From Metabacillus malikii (lineage in GTDB: Bacteria > Bacillota > Bacilli > Bacillales > Bacillaceae), in the NCBI RefSeq assembly GCF_030813355.1, contig NZ_JAUSUD010000025.1:1-64000 (forward strand): a stretch of 64,000 nucleotides of DNA. Reading direction: 5' to 3'. The notes under the pieces were generated by a model, which searched no databases, had not been told where the DNA came from, and worked only from the letters and a program-made list of their open reading frames with translations. Positions within the stretch are counted from its first letter, which is position 1, and every line of letters begins with the position of its first letter. The translations under genes were made by a program, and so were the position numbers. Below are positions 1 to 9,658 of the stretch, piece by piece.

Positions 1-1499
1 AGGTCTAGCGAAAGTTAGAAAGAGTGAAGGGCTGAACAATTTTATCGTTATAGAAATCTCAATTGGGGAAGGAAAAAGACCACTGGCAAAACGCGAAAAA
101 GTGGATACCAACCTACGAGAAGGAAAGGAAATAACAAGTATGCATGAAAGAAAGATACTCGATAAGATACTAGACAGGGATAACCTTAACCAAGCATACA
201 AACAAGTAAAGAAAAACAAAGGTGCTGCCGGTGTAGATGGGATGACCGTGGATGAGTTAGCTGGATATATGGCGTTGAATAAGGATGAAATTATTCGTCA
301 AATCCGGAAAAGAGAGTATAATCCTCAACCAGTACTTAGGGTAGAAATACCAAAACCAAATGGTGGAAAGCGCCTTCTAGGTATTCCAACTGTTATAGAT
401 AGAGTCATCCAACAGGCAACTGCCCAAGTTCTAACACCCATGTTTGACAAACAATTTAATGAAAATAGCTACGGTTTTAGACCAAGACGATATGCAGAGA
501 TGGCCATTCTAAAAGCGTTAGAGTTTATGAATGATGGATACGACTGGATTGTGGATATTGATTTAGAGCGTTTCTTTGACACAGTGCACCACGACAGATT
601 GATGAACCTCATATCGAGAACAGTGGACGATGGAGATGTTATTTCACTCATTCGTAAATTTTTAGTAAGTGGTGTACGAATTGACGAAGACTACAAAGAA
701 ACAATAATCGGTACACCACAAGGAGGGAACTTATCTCCGTTACTCAGTAATATCATGCTTAATGAACTGGATAAAGAACTAGAAAACCGAGGATTGCGTT
801 TCGTTAGATACGCAGATGACTGTATTATCATGGTCAAAAGCGAGATGTCAGCTAAGCGAGTCATGAGGTCTGTGTCGAGGTATATTGAAGAGAAGCTGGG
901 TTTAATTGTAAATGTAGAGAAATCGAGAGTGACGAAACCTAATGACCCCGACATGAAGTTTCTAGGGTTTGGATTCTTCAAAGATTATCAAGCTGATTTA
1001 TACAAAGCAAAACCACATCAAAAATCAGTCCAAAACTTCAAATACAAGATTAAACAACTAACAAGAAAGAATTGGAGTGTTAATACGAAATATCAGGTTG
1101 AACGAATCAATCAGTTAATAAGAGGTTGGGTTAACTACTTTAAAGTCGGCTATATGAAGAAACTACTTCGGGCAATAGACGCCAATACCAGGTTTAGACT
1201 GCGAATGTGTATCTGGAAGAAATGGAAAACAGCGACGAATCGTAGGAAAAACTTAATTAAACTAGGTATGGACAAATATAGTGCATACAAAAATAGCCAC
1301 ACAAGTAAAGGGGTAACCCGTATCGCTTACTCTTGGATACTAACTACGACAATAACCAATAAAAGACTAGCCCAATTTGGACTAATCTCCTGCACGAAAC
1401 ATTACAACAAAGTGCATGCTTAATATAAAATTGAACCGCCGTATACGGAACCGTACGTACGGTGGTGTGAGAGGTCGGGAGTTAACCACTCCCTCCTAC
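1..1499 (+). mobile_element. Group II intron, 3' part (5' end lies outside the window)
   Basis: The window opens inside a group II intron. A maturase gene (140-1423) is followed by a domain V hairpin at about 1435-1466, whose stem ACCGCCGTA pairs with TACGGTGGT, and a domain VI hairpin at 1477-1493. The 3' end is placed after CCTAC at about 1499 by analogy with the two introns in radC, which also end in CCTAC; it could be a few bases further on. The short maturase without an endonuclease domain resembles bacterial class C introns, which usually insert behind terminators or inverted repeats. A MITE-like repeat indeed starts about 12 bases downstream. The interrupted locus and 5' exon are not visible. 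Confidence 0.85.
140..1423 (+). CDS. ltrA: Group II intron-encoded reverse transcriptase/maturase
   Basis: This is a 427-residue intron-encoded protein that would act as maturase for the surrounding intron and copy it during retrohoming. Visible features are the N-terminal RT0/RT1 region (KNKGAAGVDGM), the RT palm motifs YGFRP, GTPQGGNLSPLLSN and the catalytic FVRYADD, then a basic thumb/maturase domain with RGWVNYF. There is no HNH endonuclease domain, as expected for the short class C-like proteins. A GTG at 101 is in frame, but the ATG at 140 has AAGGAA about nine bases upstream and begins where the conserved protein begins. The frame is intact and all catalytic residues are present, so it may be active. 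Confidence 0.9.
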   Translation: MHERKILDKILDRDNLNQAYKQVKKNKGAAGVDGMTVDELAGYMALNKDEIIRQIRKREYNPQPVLRVEIPKPNGGKRLLGIPTVIDRVIQQATAQVLTPMFDKQFNENSYGFRPRRYAEMAILKALEFMNDGYDWIVDIDLERFFDTVHHDRLMNLISRTVDDGDVISLIRKFLVSGVRIDEDYKETIIGTPQGGNLSPLLSNIMLNELDKELENRGLRFVRYADDCIIMVKSEMSAKRVMRSVSRYIEEKLGLIVNVEKSRVTKPNDPDMKFLGFGFFKDYQADLYKAKPHQKSVQNFKYKIKQLTRKNWSVNTKYQVERINQLIRGWVNYFKVGYMKKLLRAIDANTRFRLRMCIWKKWKTATNRRKNLIKLGMDKYSAYKNSHTSKGVTRIAYSWILTTTITNKRLAQFGLISCTKHYNKVHA

Positions 1500-1510
1500 T
1501 CGATATTTTT

Positions 1511-1610
1511 AAAAAGGCAGTTTTCCCAAACATTGTTGCTTTTTACTTAGTTTGTTGTTTTGGGTTGGTTTCCTCTTGCAGTACTCGCTTTCCGCGGGAT
1601 GGCCTTTAGT
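1511..1610 (-). repeat. Truncated MITE-like repeat, reverse orientation
   Basis: On the minus strand this stretch matches the right half of the fuller element between leuB and leuC. Shared blocks are CCGCGGAAAGCGAGTACTG, AAAAGCAACA-TGTTT and an end near GAAAACTGCC. The left half is missing. It begins about 12 bases after the group II intron, so the intron may have inserted beside or into this repeat. Confidence 0.7.
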
Positions 1611-1815
1611 GAGAATGGAAATAACTAAAATTTAAATAATAATTTTCAATGAATTATCAATGAGAAAATCTTACCAATTTAGCTACATAGGGCGATTGTG
1701 GATTTTTAAAAATTCTTTAAAAAAATTTTAAAATAGTATTCCAATCACATCAACAATGTAAGCGGATACAACAAATCCAATTAATCTAAATTATCAAATA
1801 ATTCATAAAACACTG

Positions 1816-1844
1816 TTGACACTTTATTCGATAGAGCGTAATAT
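1816..1844 (+). promoter_or_regulatory. Sigma-A promoter of the ilv-leu operon
   Basis: A perfect -35 box TTGACA (1816-1821) is separated by 17 bases from TAATAT (1839-1844). It lies about 150 bases before the T-box stem I and 500 bases before ilvB, in the same direction. A perfect 10-bp inverted repeat (TTACACAAAC at 1859-1868, GTTTGTGTAA at 1923-1932) lies in the early transcribed leader. Confidence 0.75.
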
Positions 1845-1992
1845 AAATTCAAATAAAGTTACACAAACATTTGAAAAACAACTAAAATTCAATCAATTCA
1901 TAAAATAATTTCTAGTTAAAACGTTTGTGTAATTCCAAACCATCTTAAATGAAAATCATGAACTTATAGCAAAAACTTATATAGTAAAACGT

Positions 1993-2283
1993 TGAAGAGG
2001 ATAAGTAATCTTTGGTAAAAGTATCTACAGAGAATCGGGTTAGCTGGAAGCCGATGATACTCCCATTAGATGAACTCGCCTCTGAGTGTTAATCTGAACA
2101 TTAGTAGGATTAACCGAGTCCCTTTCTTCGGTACTCGTTATCAAAGTGAACAGTAAACCTGTTCGTAAGGTGGTCATGTTTTGACCATGAAGAAGGGTGG
2201 TACCGCGAAAAAGTTTATTAACCTTTTTGCCCCTTTGGCACACTAGTTTATGTGGAGTCTTATGAGGGGTGGGAAGGTTTTTT
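1993..2283 (+). promoter_or_regulatory. T-box leader of ilvB (leucine specifier CUC)
   Basis: The conserved T-box AAGGGTGGTACCGCG is at 2193-2207, and stem I sequences (AGAGAATCGGG, GCTGGAAGCCGATG) start near 2030. The likely specifier is CTC at 2075-2077 within GAACTCGCC; the valS leader has GTC in the same context (GGTCGCC), which supports the assignment. CUC is a leucine codon, as in the B. subtilis ilv-leu leader. A strong terminator follows the T-box: AACCTTTTTGCCCC (from 2220) pairs with GGGGTGGGAAGGTT ahead of a T-run. Uncharged tRNA-Leu should favour the antiterminator and allow transcription into ilvB. Confidence 0.93.
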
Positions 2284-2348
2284 ATATGCTGTTTTAGCCA
2301 TTATAAATTTGTGAAGTAGTGAAATATTTATTAAAGGGAGGAAAGAGT

Positions 2349-4070
2349 ATGAGTACAAATGTTCAGTTGAATAGTTCAACAGCCAAATGTACCAACACTA
2401 TGTCGGGATCGTTAATGCTTATAGAAGCGCTTAAGCAGGAAAAAGTGGAAGTCATCTTCGGATACCCTGGTGGTGCTGTCCTACCTATTTACGATAGTCT
2501 ATATGATTCAGGTGTATTCCATGTATTAACCCGTCATGAACAAGGTGGCATACATGCAGCAGAAGGCTATGCACGAGTTTCAGGTAAGCCTGGTGTTGTC
2601 ATCGCAACATCTGGACCGGGAGCTACAAATTTAGTAACTGGTTTAGCTGACGCAATGATTGATTCATTACCTTTAGTAGTCTTTACAGGTCAGGTTGCAT
2701 CAAGTGTCATCGGCTCAGATGCTTTCCAAGAAGCGGATATACTTGGGGTTACAACTCCGATTACAAAGCATAACTATCAAGTGCGTGAAGTGAGTGAGCT
2801 TCCTAGAATTATAAAAGAAGCTTTTCATATTGCAACAACAGGAAGACCTGGTCCGGTGTTAATTGATATACCGAAAGATATTGCCACAATTGAAGGCGAA
2901 TTTAAATATGATATGCCAATTAATTTACCTGGTTACCAACCTACTAGTGAACCAAACTATCTACAAGTTCGTAAACTTGTAGAAGCAGTAAGTAGAGCGA
3001 AAAAACCAGTTATTTTAGCCGGAGCTGGCGTATTACATGCTAAGGCATCAGAAGAACTAGTGAAATATGTAGAACAGCAGCAAATCCCTGTAGTAAATAC
3101 ATTATTAGGATTAGGTGGTATTCCTGCGGATAACCCGTTATTCCTAGGTATGGGTGGAATGCATGGCACATATGCGGCCAATATGGCACTTTATGACTGT
3201 GACTTATTGATTAGTGTAGGGGCTAGATTTGATGACCGTCTAACAGGGAATTTGAACCATTTTGCAAAGAAAGCTACCGTTGCACATATTGATATTGACC
3301 CTGCTGAAATTGGGAAAAATGTTCCGACACAAATCCCTATCGTCGGTGATGCGAAAACAGTTCTTGAACAATTAATTAAACAAGATGGCAAACGTGGCGA
3401 CCATAAGGAGTGGAACGAATTAGTTTCTAACCATAAAAAAGAGTACCCGTTAGTCTATAAAGATAGTGATGAGGAATTAAAACCTCAAAAAATTCTTGAA
3501 CTCATTCATCAATATACAAACGGCGATGCAATTGTAACAACAGATGTTGGCCAGCATCAAATGTGGTCAGCTCAGTATTATAACTTCCTTAAACCGAATA
3601 AATGGGTTACATCAGGTGGTTTAGGAACTATGGGCTTCGGGTTACCTGCAGCAATTGGGGCACAGTTAGCTGATAGAGAATCAACTGTCGTTTCAGTTTT
3701 AGGTGATGGCGGCTTCCAAATGACATTACAAGAACTTGGTGTTATCCATGAGCTAAATTTACCAATAAAAATTGTTATCCTAAATAATCGTGCTCTAGGT
3801 ATGGTTAGACAATGGCAAGAATTATTCTATGAAGAGAGATATTCACATTCGAAATTTGTTTCTCAGCCAGATTTTGTCAAACTTACTGAAGCATATGGTA
3901 TCAAAGGAGTTCGGATTGATAACAGTGAAGGCTGGCAGGAGCGATTAAAAGAAGCGATAACATCCGATGGCCCAGTTTTATTAGATGTCCAAGTTAGTAA
4001 GGATGAAAATGTGTATCCGATGGTTGCAACTGGTAAAGGTGTGCATGAAATGGTAGGTGTTAAACTATGA
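2349..4070 (+). CDS. ilvB: Acetolactate synthase large subunit
   Basis: Catalyses the ThDP-dependent condensation of two pyruvates to acetolactate, or of pyruvate and 2-ketobutyrate, the first common step of valine/leucine/isoleucine synthesis. The 573-residue protein has the catalytic glutamate region ([16 protein letters not shown]) near residue 65, the central FAD/nucleotide-binding domain, and the C-terminal ThDP motif GDGGFQMT continuing to NNRALGMV. An in-frame GTG lies 30 bases upstream, but the ATG at 2349 follows AAAGGGAGGAAAG and gives the family's usual N-terminus. It is the first gene after the T-box leader and overlaps ilvH by four bases (ATGA), consistent with translational coupling of the two subunits. 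Confidence 0.97.
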   Translation: MSTNVQLNSSTAKCTNTMSGSLMLIEALKQEKVEVIFGYPGGAVLPIYDSLYDSGVFHVLTRHEQGGIHAAEGYARVSGKPGVVIATSGPGATNLVTGLADAMIDSLPLVVFTGQVASSVIGSDAFQEADILGVTTPITKHNYQVREVSELPRIIKEAFHIATTGRPGPVLIDIPKDIATIEGEFKYDMPINLPGYQPTSEPNYLQVRKLVEAVSRAKKPVILAGAGVLHAKASEELVKYVEQQQIPVVNTLLGLGGIPADNPLFLGMGGMHGTYAANMALYDCDLLISVGARFDDRLTGNLNHFAKKATVAHIDIDPAEIGKNVPTQIPIVGDAKTVLEQLIKQDGKRGDHKEWNELVSNHKKEYPLVYKDSDEELKPQKILELIHQYTNGDAIVTTDVGQHQMWSAQYYNFLKPNKWVTSGGLGTMGFGLPAAIGAQLADRESTVVSVLGDGGFQMTLQELGVIHELNLPIKIVILNNRALGMVRQWQELFYEERYSHSKFVSQPDFVKLTEAYGIKGVRIDNSEGWQERLKEAITSDGPVLLDVQVSKDENVYPMVATGKGVHEMVGVKL

Positions 4071-4582
4071 AACGCATTATCTCATTAACGGTATTAAACC
4101 AAACAGGTGTCTTAAATCGTATTACAGGTCTTTTTTCAAAAAGACATTTTAATATAGAAAGTATAACAGTTGGTCATTCTGAAACTGAAGGCATTTCACG
4201 GATGACATTAGTTGTTAACGTTCAAGAAGAAAAAGAAGTAGAGCAAATTACAAAACAATTGAATAAACAAATTGATGTTATTAAAGTAGTTGATATTACG
4301 TCACAGTCAATTGTTTCAAGAGAACTCGCGTTAGTTAAAGTAGTATCTACACCAGCAACACGTATGGAAATTCAAGGACTCATTCAACCTTTCCGTGCAA
4401 CAGTCATTGATGTAAGTCGTGACAGTGTAGTTGTTCAAGTAACAGGTGAGCCTGAAAAAATTGAAGTACTAATCGACTTACTGAAACCATATGGCATTAA
4501 AGAAATTGCTCGTACTGGGACAACAGCGTTCACACGTGGTACTCAGCGAGTATCGAAAGAAGTACCAATTTCAATTGTCTAA
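4067..4582 (+). CDS. ilvH: Acetolactate synthase small (regulatory) subunit
   Basis: The regulatory subunit of acetolactate synthase binds the large subunit, raises its activity and confers valine feedback inhibition. The 171-residue protein starts with an ACT domain ([23 protein letters not shown] region, with the effector-site glycine/leucine loop) at about residues 3-78, followed by the conserved C-terminal small-subunit domain (RELALVKV onward). Its length is normal for the family. The ATG overlaps the ilvB stop. It is called ilvH in B. subtilis and ilvN elsewhere. Confidence 0.96.
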   Translation: MKRIISLTVLNQTGVLNRITGLFSKRHFNIESITVGHSETEGISRMTLVVNVQEEKEVEQITKQLNKQIDVIKVVDITSQSIVSRELALVKVVSTPATRMEIQGLIQPFRATVIDVSRDSVVVQVTGEPEKIEVLIDLLKPYGIKEIARTGTTAFTRGTQRVSKEVPISIV

Positions 4583-4661
4583 ATCTTAGGTTTGAAATCT
4601 TACCTGAAAATCAGGTTTAAAAGATTCATATAAATAGCAACAAATATACTAGAATTCTTAA

Positions 4662-5711
<1,050 letters not shown>

Positions 5712-5737
5712 TAAAACGATTTTAGCAATAGTCTTAC

Positions 5738-5781
5738 AAACATGCGGCTTAGGGAGAACTTTACCCTAGGCTGCATGTTTT
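5738..5781 (+). terminator. Rho-independent terminator after ilvC
   Basis: AAACATGCGGCTTAGGG pairs with CCCTAGGCTGCATGTTT, 17 pairs with two wobbles and a nine-base loop, followed by T-rich sequence. It divides the ilv genes from leuB. Confidence 0.75.
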
Positions 5782-5797
5782 ATACAAAAGCACTTTT

Positions 5798-5840
5798 CTA
5801 AAGGCTCTATTCTAAAAGATTTAGGCTTTCCTTTAAGGGG
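5798..5840 (+). repeat. Fragment of MITE-like repeat (left end)
   Basis: GGCTCTATTCTAAAAGATT followed by TAGGCTTTCC closely matches the left terminal sequence of the element after leuB (GGCTCTTTTCTAAAAGATT then GTGGCTTTTC). Only the terminal part is present. It sits in the ilvC-leuB gap where leuA would be expected. Confidence 0.55.
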
Positions 5841-5928
5841 TAAGTAGAAGCTAAAGCTAATGACAAAAACGTGCAATATTAAAAAATGCATGGAAATCAT
5901 AAAAATTACATTCAAAGGAGGCTGAAGG

Positions 5929-7038
5929 ATGAAAAAAACAATAGCACTATTACCAGGCGACGGCATCGGTAAAGAAGTTGTCGATGTCACAGTCGAAGTA
6001 TTAAAATCTGTTGCCGAACATTTTAACCACCAATTTCAATTTAACTATGGCTTGATTGGCGGAGATGCGATTGATCAAAAAGGTAATCCACTACCAGAAG
6101 AGACATTGGAAGTTTGCCGTAATGCGGATGCTATTATTTTAGGAGCAGTTGGTGGTCCTAAATGGGATCAAAATCCTGTAGAATTACGACCAGAGCGAGG
6201 CTTATTAGCACTCCGTAAAGAGCTTGATTTGTTTGCGAATCTACGTCCTGTTAAAACATTTGAAAGTTTACTAGATTCATCTCCATTAAAAAAGGAATAT
6301 GTTGAAGGGGTAGACTTTGTCATTGTTCGTGAATTAACTGGTGGTCTCTATTTCGGAAAGCCAAGTGAACGTATTGATTATAACGGCGAGGAAGCAGTAG
6401 TAGATACACTCTTTTATAAAAGAGCTGAAATCGAACGTATTTTAGTATCTGCATTTGAAATCGCCAAAACTCGTCGAAAGCATGTAACATCAGTAGATAA
6501 AGCGAATGTATTGGAATCTAGTAGACTATGGCGCGAAGTTGCTGAAGAGGTAGGAGCTAGATACCCTGATGTAGTACTTGAACATATGCTTGTAGATAAT
6601 GCGGCGATGCAACTTATTCGTTCCCCTAAACAATTTGATGTTATTGTAACGGAAAACATGTTTGGTGATATTTTAAGTGATGAAGGCTCAATGATTACCG
6701 GTTCATTAGGTATGTTGTCATCAGCAAGTCTCTCATCAAGTGGGTTGCATTTATATGAACCTGTACATGGTTCGGCACCAGATATCGCAGGGAAAAACAT
6801 TGCGAATCCAATCGCAACAATCTTATCAGCAGCGATGATGTTAAGACAGTCTTTAGGTTTAGAAGAAGAAGCGAAAGCAATTGAGAAAGCGGTAGACAAT
6901 GTTTTAAATTCTGGACTCCGTACGGCTGATTTAGCTGATGGTGGCAAATTTGCTACAACAACAGAAATTGGCGAAGAAATTAAAAATGCTCTTGCAGATG
7001 ACTATGAAATTATAAATATTATCAATAATTATTCTTAA
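5929..7038 (+). CDS. leuB: 3-isopropylmalate dehydrogenase
   Basis: Oxidatively decarboxylates (2R,3S)-3-isopropylmalate to 2-oxoisocaproate with NAD+, in leucine synthesis. The 369-residue protein has the N-terminal GDGIGKEVV motif, the substrate-binding RELTGGLYFGKPSER near residue 140, the metal-binding VTENMFGDILSDEGS near residue 243, and EPVHGSAPDIAGK near residue 280. TGGLYFGK with this spacing separates LeuB from isocitrate dehydrogenase. The ATG follows AAAGGAGG. An upstream leuA is missing although leuC and leuD follow, so 2-isopropylmalate must be supplied by an enzyme encoded elsewhere or not at all. Confidence 0.96.
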   Translation: MKKTIALLPGDGIGKEVVDVTVEVLKSVAEHFNHQFQFNYGLIGGDAIDQKGNPLPEETLEVCRNADAIILGAVGGPKWDQNPVELRPERGLLALRKELDLFANLRPVKTFESLLDSSPLKKEYVEGVDFVIVRELTGGLYFGKPSERIDYNGEEAVVDTLFYKRAEIERILVSAFEIAKTRRKHVTSVDKANVLESSRLWREVAEEVGARYPDVVLEHMLVDNAAMQLIRSPKQFDVIVTENMFGDILSDEGSMITGSLGMLSSASLSSSGLHLYEPVHGSAPDIAGKNIANPIATILSAAMMLRQSLGLEEEAKAIEKAVDNVLNSGLRTADLADGGKFATTTEIGEEIKNALADDYEIINIINNYS

Positions 7039-7039
7039 T

Positions 7040-7270
7040 TTTTGGCTCTTTTCTAAAAGATTGTGGCTTTTCGCACTAACCTTTATTAAGGGTTTGTTGG
7101 AGCGAAAGTGCGAGACTCCTGCATGATGCGTGGGAGAGGTGAGACGTGAGCAGGCGTTTACGCTGAGGAGGCTCACCACCCACCCCGCGGAAAGCGAGTA
7201 CTGTAGCGGAGACAAACCCTAAACGACAACTCAGTTAAAAGCAACATTGTTTACGAAAACAGCCTAATTT
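7040..7270 (+). repeat. MITE-like intergenic repeat with terminal inverted repeats
   Basis: An element of about 230 bp fills most of the leuB-leuC gap. The left end (TTTGGCTCTTTTCTAAAAG) is an imperfect inverted repeat of the right end, which on the opposite strand reads TTAGGCTGTTTTCGTAAAC; the similarity continues inward to GTGGCTTTT and GTTGCTTTT. The inside holds GCGAGACTCCTGC and CCCGCGGAAAGCGAGTA, sequences I recall from dispersed repeats of many Bacillaceae. There is no ORF. Partial relatives lie at 1511-1610, 5798-5840, 9512-9640 and 22420-22490. Confidence 0.75.
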
Positions 7271-7388
7271 TTTTAGGGATATGCCGCAGTAAGTAAAAGG
7301 TGAGTATACCCATTATATTAGTTTATTTGAGAGGTTAGACCCTTCTATAAGAGTTCCCTCTCATTTTCCATCTATAAGAAGGGAGTTT

Positions 7389-8822
7389 ATGATGATGCAG
7401 CCAAAAACGATCATTGAAAAAATCTATGATGAACATATCGTTCGACAAGAACCAGGTAAACCGGATTTGGTCTATATTGACTTACACTTAATCCATGAAG
7501 TTACATCTCCACAGGCTTTTGAAGGGTTACGAGAAAAAAATCGTAAGGTAAGAAGACCTGATCGAACATTTGCAACAATGGATCATAATGTACCGACCAT
7601 TAACCGTTTTGTCATTAAGGATGAAGTTGCGAAATTACAAATAGGTGCACTTGAAAAAAACTGTCAAGAGTTTGGCATTCGCTTAGCTGACCTTAACAGT
7701 GAAGACCAAGGGATAGTTCATGTAATTGGTCCAGAGCTAGGCCTAACACTTCCTGGTAAAACGATCGTATGTGGTGATAGTCATACTTCAACACACGGTG
7801 CCTTTGGAGCAATCGCTTTTGGTATTGGTACAAGTGAGGTTGAACATGTATTAGCGACACAAACGATCTGGAGACAACGTCCAAAAACATTGAATATTCA
7901 TATTCCAGGTAAGCTTCAAGAAGGAGTAACAGCAAAAGATGTCATTTTAGCTGTTATCGGTAAATATGGTGTCCGTTTCGGTACTGGTTTTATTATTGAG
8001 TACACAGGAGAAGTAATTGAAAATCTAACAATGGATGAGCGGATGACAATTTGTAATATGTCAATTGAAGCTGGTGCTAGAGCGGGATTAATAGCTCCTG
8101 ACGAAACAACATACTCTTATATTAAAGGCCGTAAATATGCACCACAAGGCGAGGAATTTGAAAAAGCAGTAGAATACTGGAAAACATTAAAAACAGATGA
8201 AGGTGCAACATACGACAAAGTTATTACTTTACAAGGTGAAGAAATCGCACCAATGGTTACTTGGGGTACGAACCCTGGTATGGCTGTAGGCGTTGATGAA
8301 ACAACACCTGATTTAGCTAATTTCCAAACAGAAGATGAGATAGATGAGGCAAAACGTGCATTTGACTATATGGGATTAAAACCAAATACAAAAATGGAAG
8401 ACATTACAATTGACCATGTTTTCATCGGTTCTTGTACAAATTCTCGTATAACAGACTTAAGACAAGCGGCTTCCATCATTAAATCATTTAATGGTAAAAA
8501 GGTTGCACCAGACGTTAGAGCAATCGTTGTGCCTGGGTCACAAACTGTTAAAAAGGTTGCCGAAGCAGAAGGGTTAGACATCATCTTTAAAGAGGCAGGC
8601 TTTGAGTGGAGAGAATCCGGTTGTAGCATGTGCTTAAGTATGAATAATGATGTTGTACCAGAGGGAGAGCGTTGTGCATCAACTTCAAATCGTAACTTTG
8701 AAGGTAGACAAGGTAAAGGTGCAAGAACTCATCTTGTTAGTCCGGCAATGGCAGCAGCTGCAGCTTTACATGGTAGATTTGTAGATGTGAGAAATATTAA
8801 TAAGCAAACAACGACAGCATAA
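7389..8822 (+). CDS. leuC: 3-isopropylmalate dehydratase large subunit
   Basis: The aconitase-family [4Fe-4S] subunit that isomerises 2-isopropylmalate to 3-isopropylmalate, with LeuD. The 477-residue protein has the substrate/iron motifs [20 protein letters not shown] near residue 133 and the cluster cysteines in [13 protein letters not shown] and GCSMCLSMN. Three ATG codons stand in a row at 7389, 7392 and 7395; the AGAAGGGAG upstream spaces better to the second or third, so the true start may be up to six bases later. leuD follows after 41 bases. A MITE-like repeat fills the gap to leuB. Confidence 0.96.
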   Translation: MMMQPKTIIEKIYDEHIVRQEPGKPDLVYIDLHLIHEVTSPQAFEGLREKNRKVRRPDRTFATMDHNVPTINRFVIKDEVAKLQIGALEKNCQEFGIRLADLNSEDQGIVHVIGPELGLTLPGKTIVCGDSHTSTHGAFGAIAFGIGTSEVEHVLATQTIWRQRPKTLNIHIPGKLQEGVTAKDVILAVIGKYGVRFGTGFIIEYTGEVIENLTMDERMTICNMSIEAGARAGLIAPDETTYSYIKGRKYAPQGEEFEKAVEYWKTLKTDEGATYDKVITLQGEEIAPMVTWGTNPGMAVGVDETTPDLANFQTEDEIDEAKRAFDYMGLKPNTKMEDITIDHVFIGSCTNSRITDLRQAASIIKSFNGKKVAPDVRAIVVPGSQTVKKVAEAEGLDIIFKEAGFEWRESGCSMCLSMNNDVVPEGERCASTSNRNFEGRQGKGARTHLVSPAMAAAAALHGRFVDVRNINKQTTTA

Positions 8823-8863
8823 TCGATTTAGTAAATAGAACTAAATAAAATAGGAGGGGCAAA

Positions 8864-9460
8864 ATGAAACCTTTTACAACACATGAAGGAAAAGTAGCAG
8901 TACTTAATCGTTCAAATGTCGATACAGATCAGATTATTCCTAAGCAGTTTCTAAAACGAATCGAAAAAACAGGTTATGGACGCTTTGCATTTTTTGACTG
9001 GCGCTACCTTCCAGACGGCTCAGATAATCCTGAGTTTGAATTGAACAAAGCGGAGAGCAAAGGTGCAACCATTCTATTAGCCGGTGAAAACTTCGGGTGT
9101 GGTTCATCACGTGAACATGCTCCATGGGCCTTATCAGATTATGGCTTTCAAGTTATTTTAGCACCATCATTTGCAGATATTTTCCATCAAAACTGTTTAA
9201 AAAATGGGTTGCTTCCTATCAGCCTAGAACAATCTGTTTTAGATGTGATTAGAGAACAAGCAAGACAGGAAGGCTACCAATTAAAAGTAGATTTAGAAAA
9301 TCAAACGTTAACAGATAATGCGAATTTGTCGAAAACATTTGAAGTCGACCCTTATTGGAAAGACATGTTGTTAAATGGTAAGGATGAAATAGATTTAACA
9401 TTATATTATCAAGAAGATATTTCTAGATATGAAACGGAAAGAAGAGCGACATTTTTATAA
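8864..9460 (+). CDS. leuD: 3-isopropylmalate dehydratase small subunit
   Basis: The swivelling domain partner of LeuC in isopropylmalate isomerase. The 198-residue protein has the family signature NRSNVDTDQIIPKQFLKRI at the N-terminus and the conserved GENFGCGSSREHAPWAL near residue 70. Its length is typical. The ATG is preceded by GGAGGGGC. It closes the leucine gene group; a T-run follows the stop but no convincing hairpin. Confidence 0.96.
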   Translation: MKPFTTHEGKVAVLNRSNVDTDQIIPKQFLKRIEKTGYGRFAFFDWRYLPDGSDNPEFELNKAESKGATILLAGENFGCGSSREHAPWALSDYGFQVILAPSFADIFHQNCLKNGLLPISLEQSVLDVIREQARQEGYQLKVDLENQTLTDNANLSKTFEVDPYWKDMLLNGKDEIDLTLYYQEDISRYETERRATFL

Positions 9461-9511
9461 TGTTTAGCTCTTTTTTTCTTGTTATGTTTTAAGTAATATC
9501 ATATTAATGAA

Positions 9512-9640
9512 GAGGTAGCTTGTTTTCGTAAGACAGGATTGATAAACTTGAATAACATTCTGGAATTAAATCGATGGTTGGTGCTTTTTGCTAACTAAGT
9601 AAAATCTACAATGTATACAAAAACAGCCTAAAAACAGAAG
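9512..9640 (+). repeat. Degenerate MITE-like repeat after leuD
   Basis: The right side (ACAATGTATACAAAAACAGCC) resembles the right end of the 7040-7270 element (ACATTGTTTACGAAAACAGCC). The left side (TAGCTTGTTTTCGTAAGACA) resembles its complement. The inside is not conserved. This looks like a shortened or decayed copy. Confidence 0.45.
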
Positions 9641-9658
9641 CTTCATGGAGTTGAAAGC

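Noticed and set aside
1641-1655. CodY-like box AATTTTCAATGAATT
   Set aside because: Three mismatches to the consensus and about 160 bases upstream of the promoter; too weak in AT-rich DNA.
2040-2243. Minus-strand open frame over the T-box leader
   Set aside because: It lies wholly in a structured RNA element; the translation looks random.
6414-6947. 177-codon open frame antisense to leuB
   Set aside because: Serine-rich shadow of a conserved gene, with no binding site and no recognisable protein.
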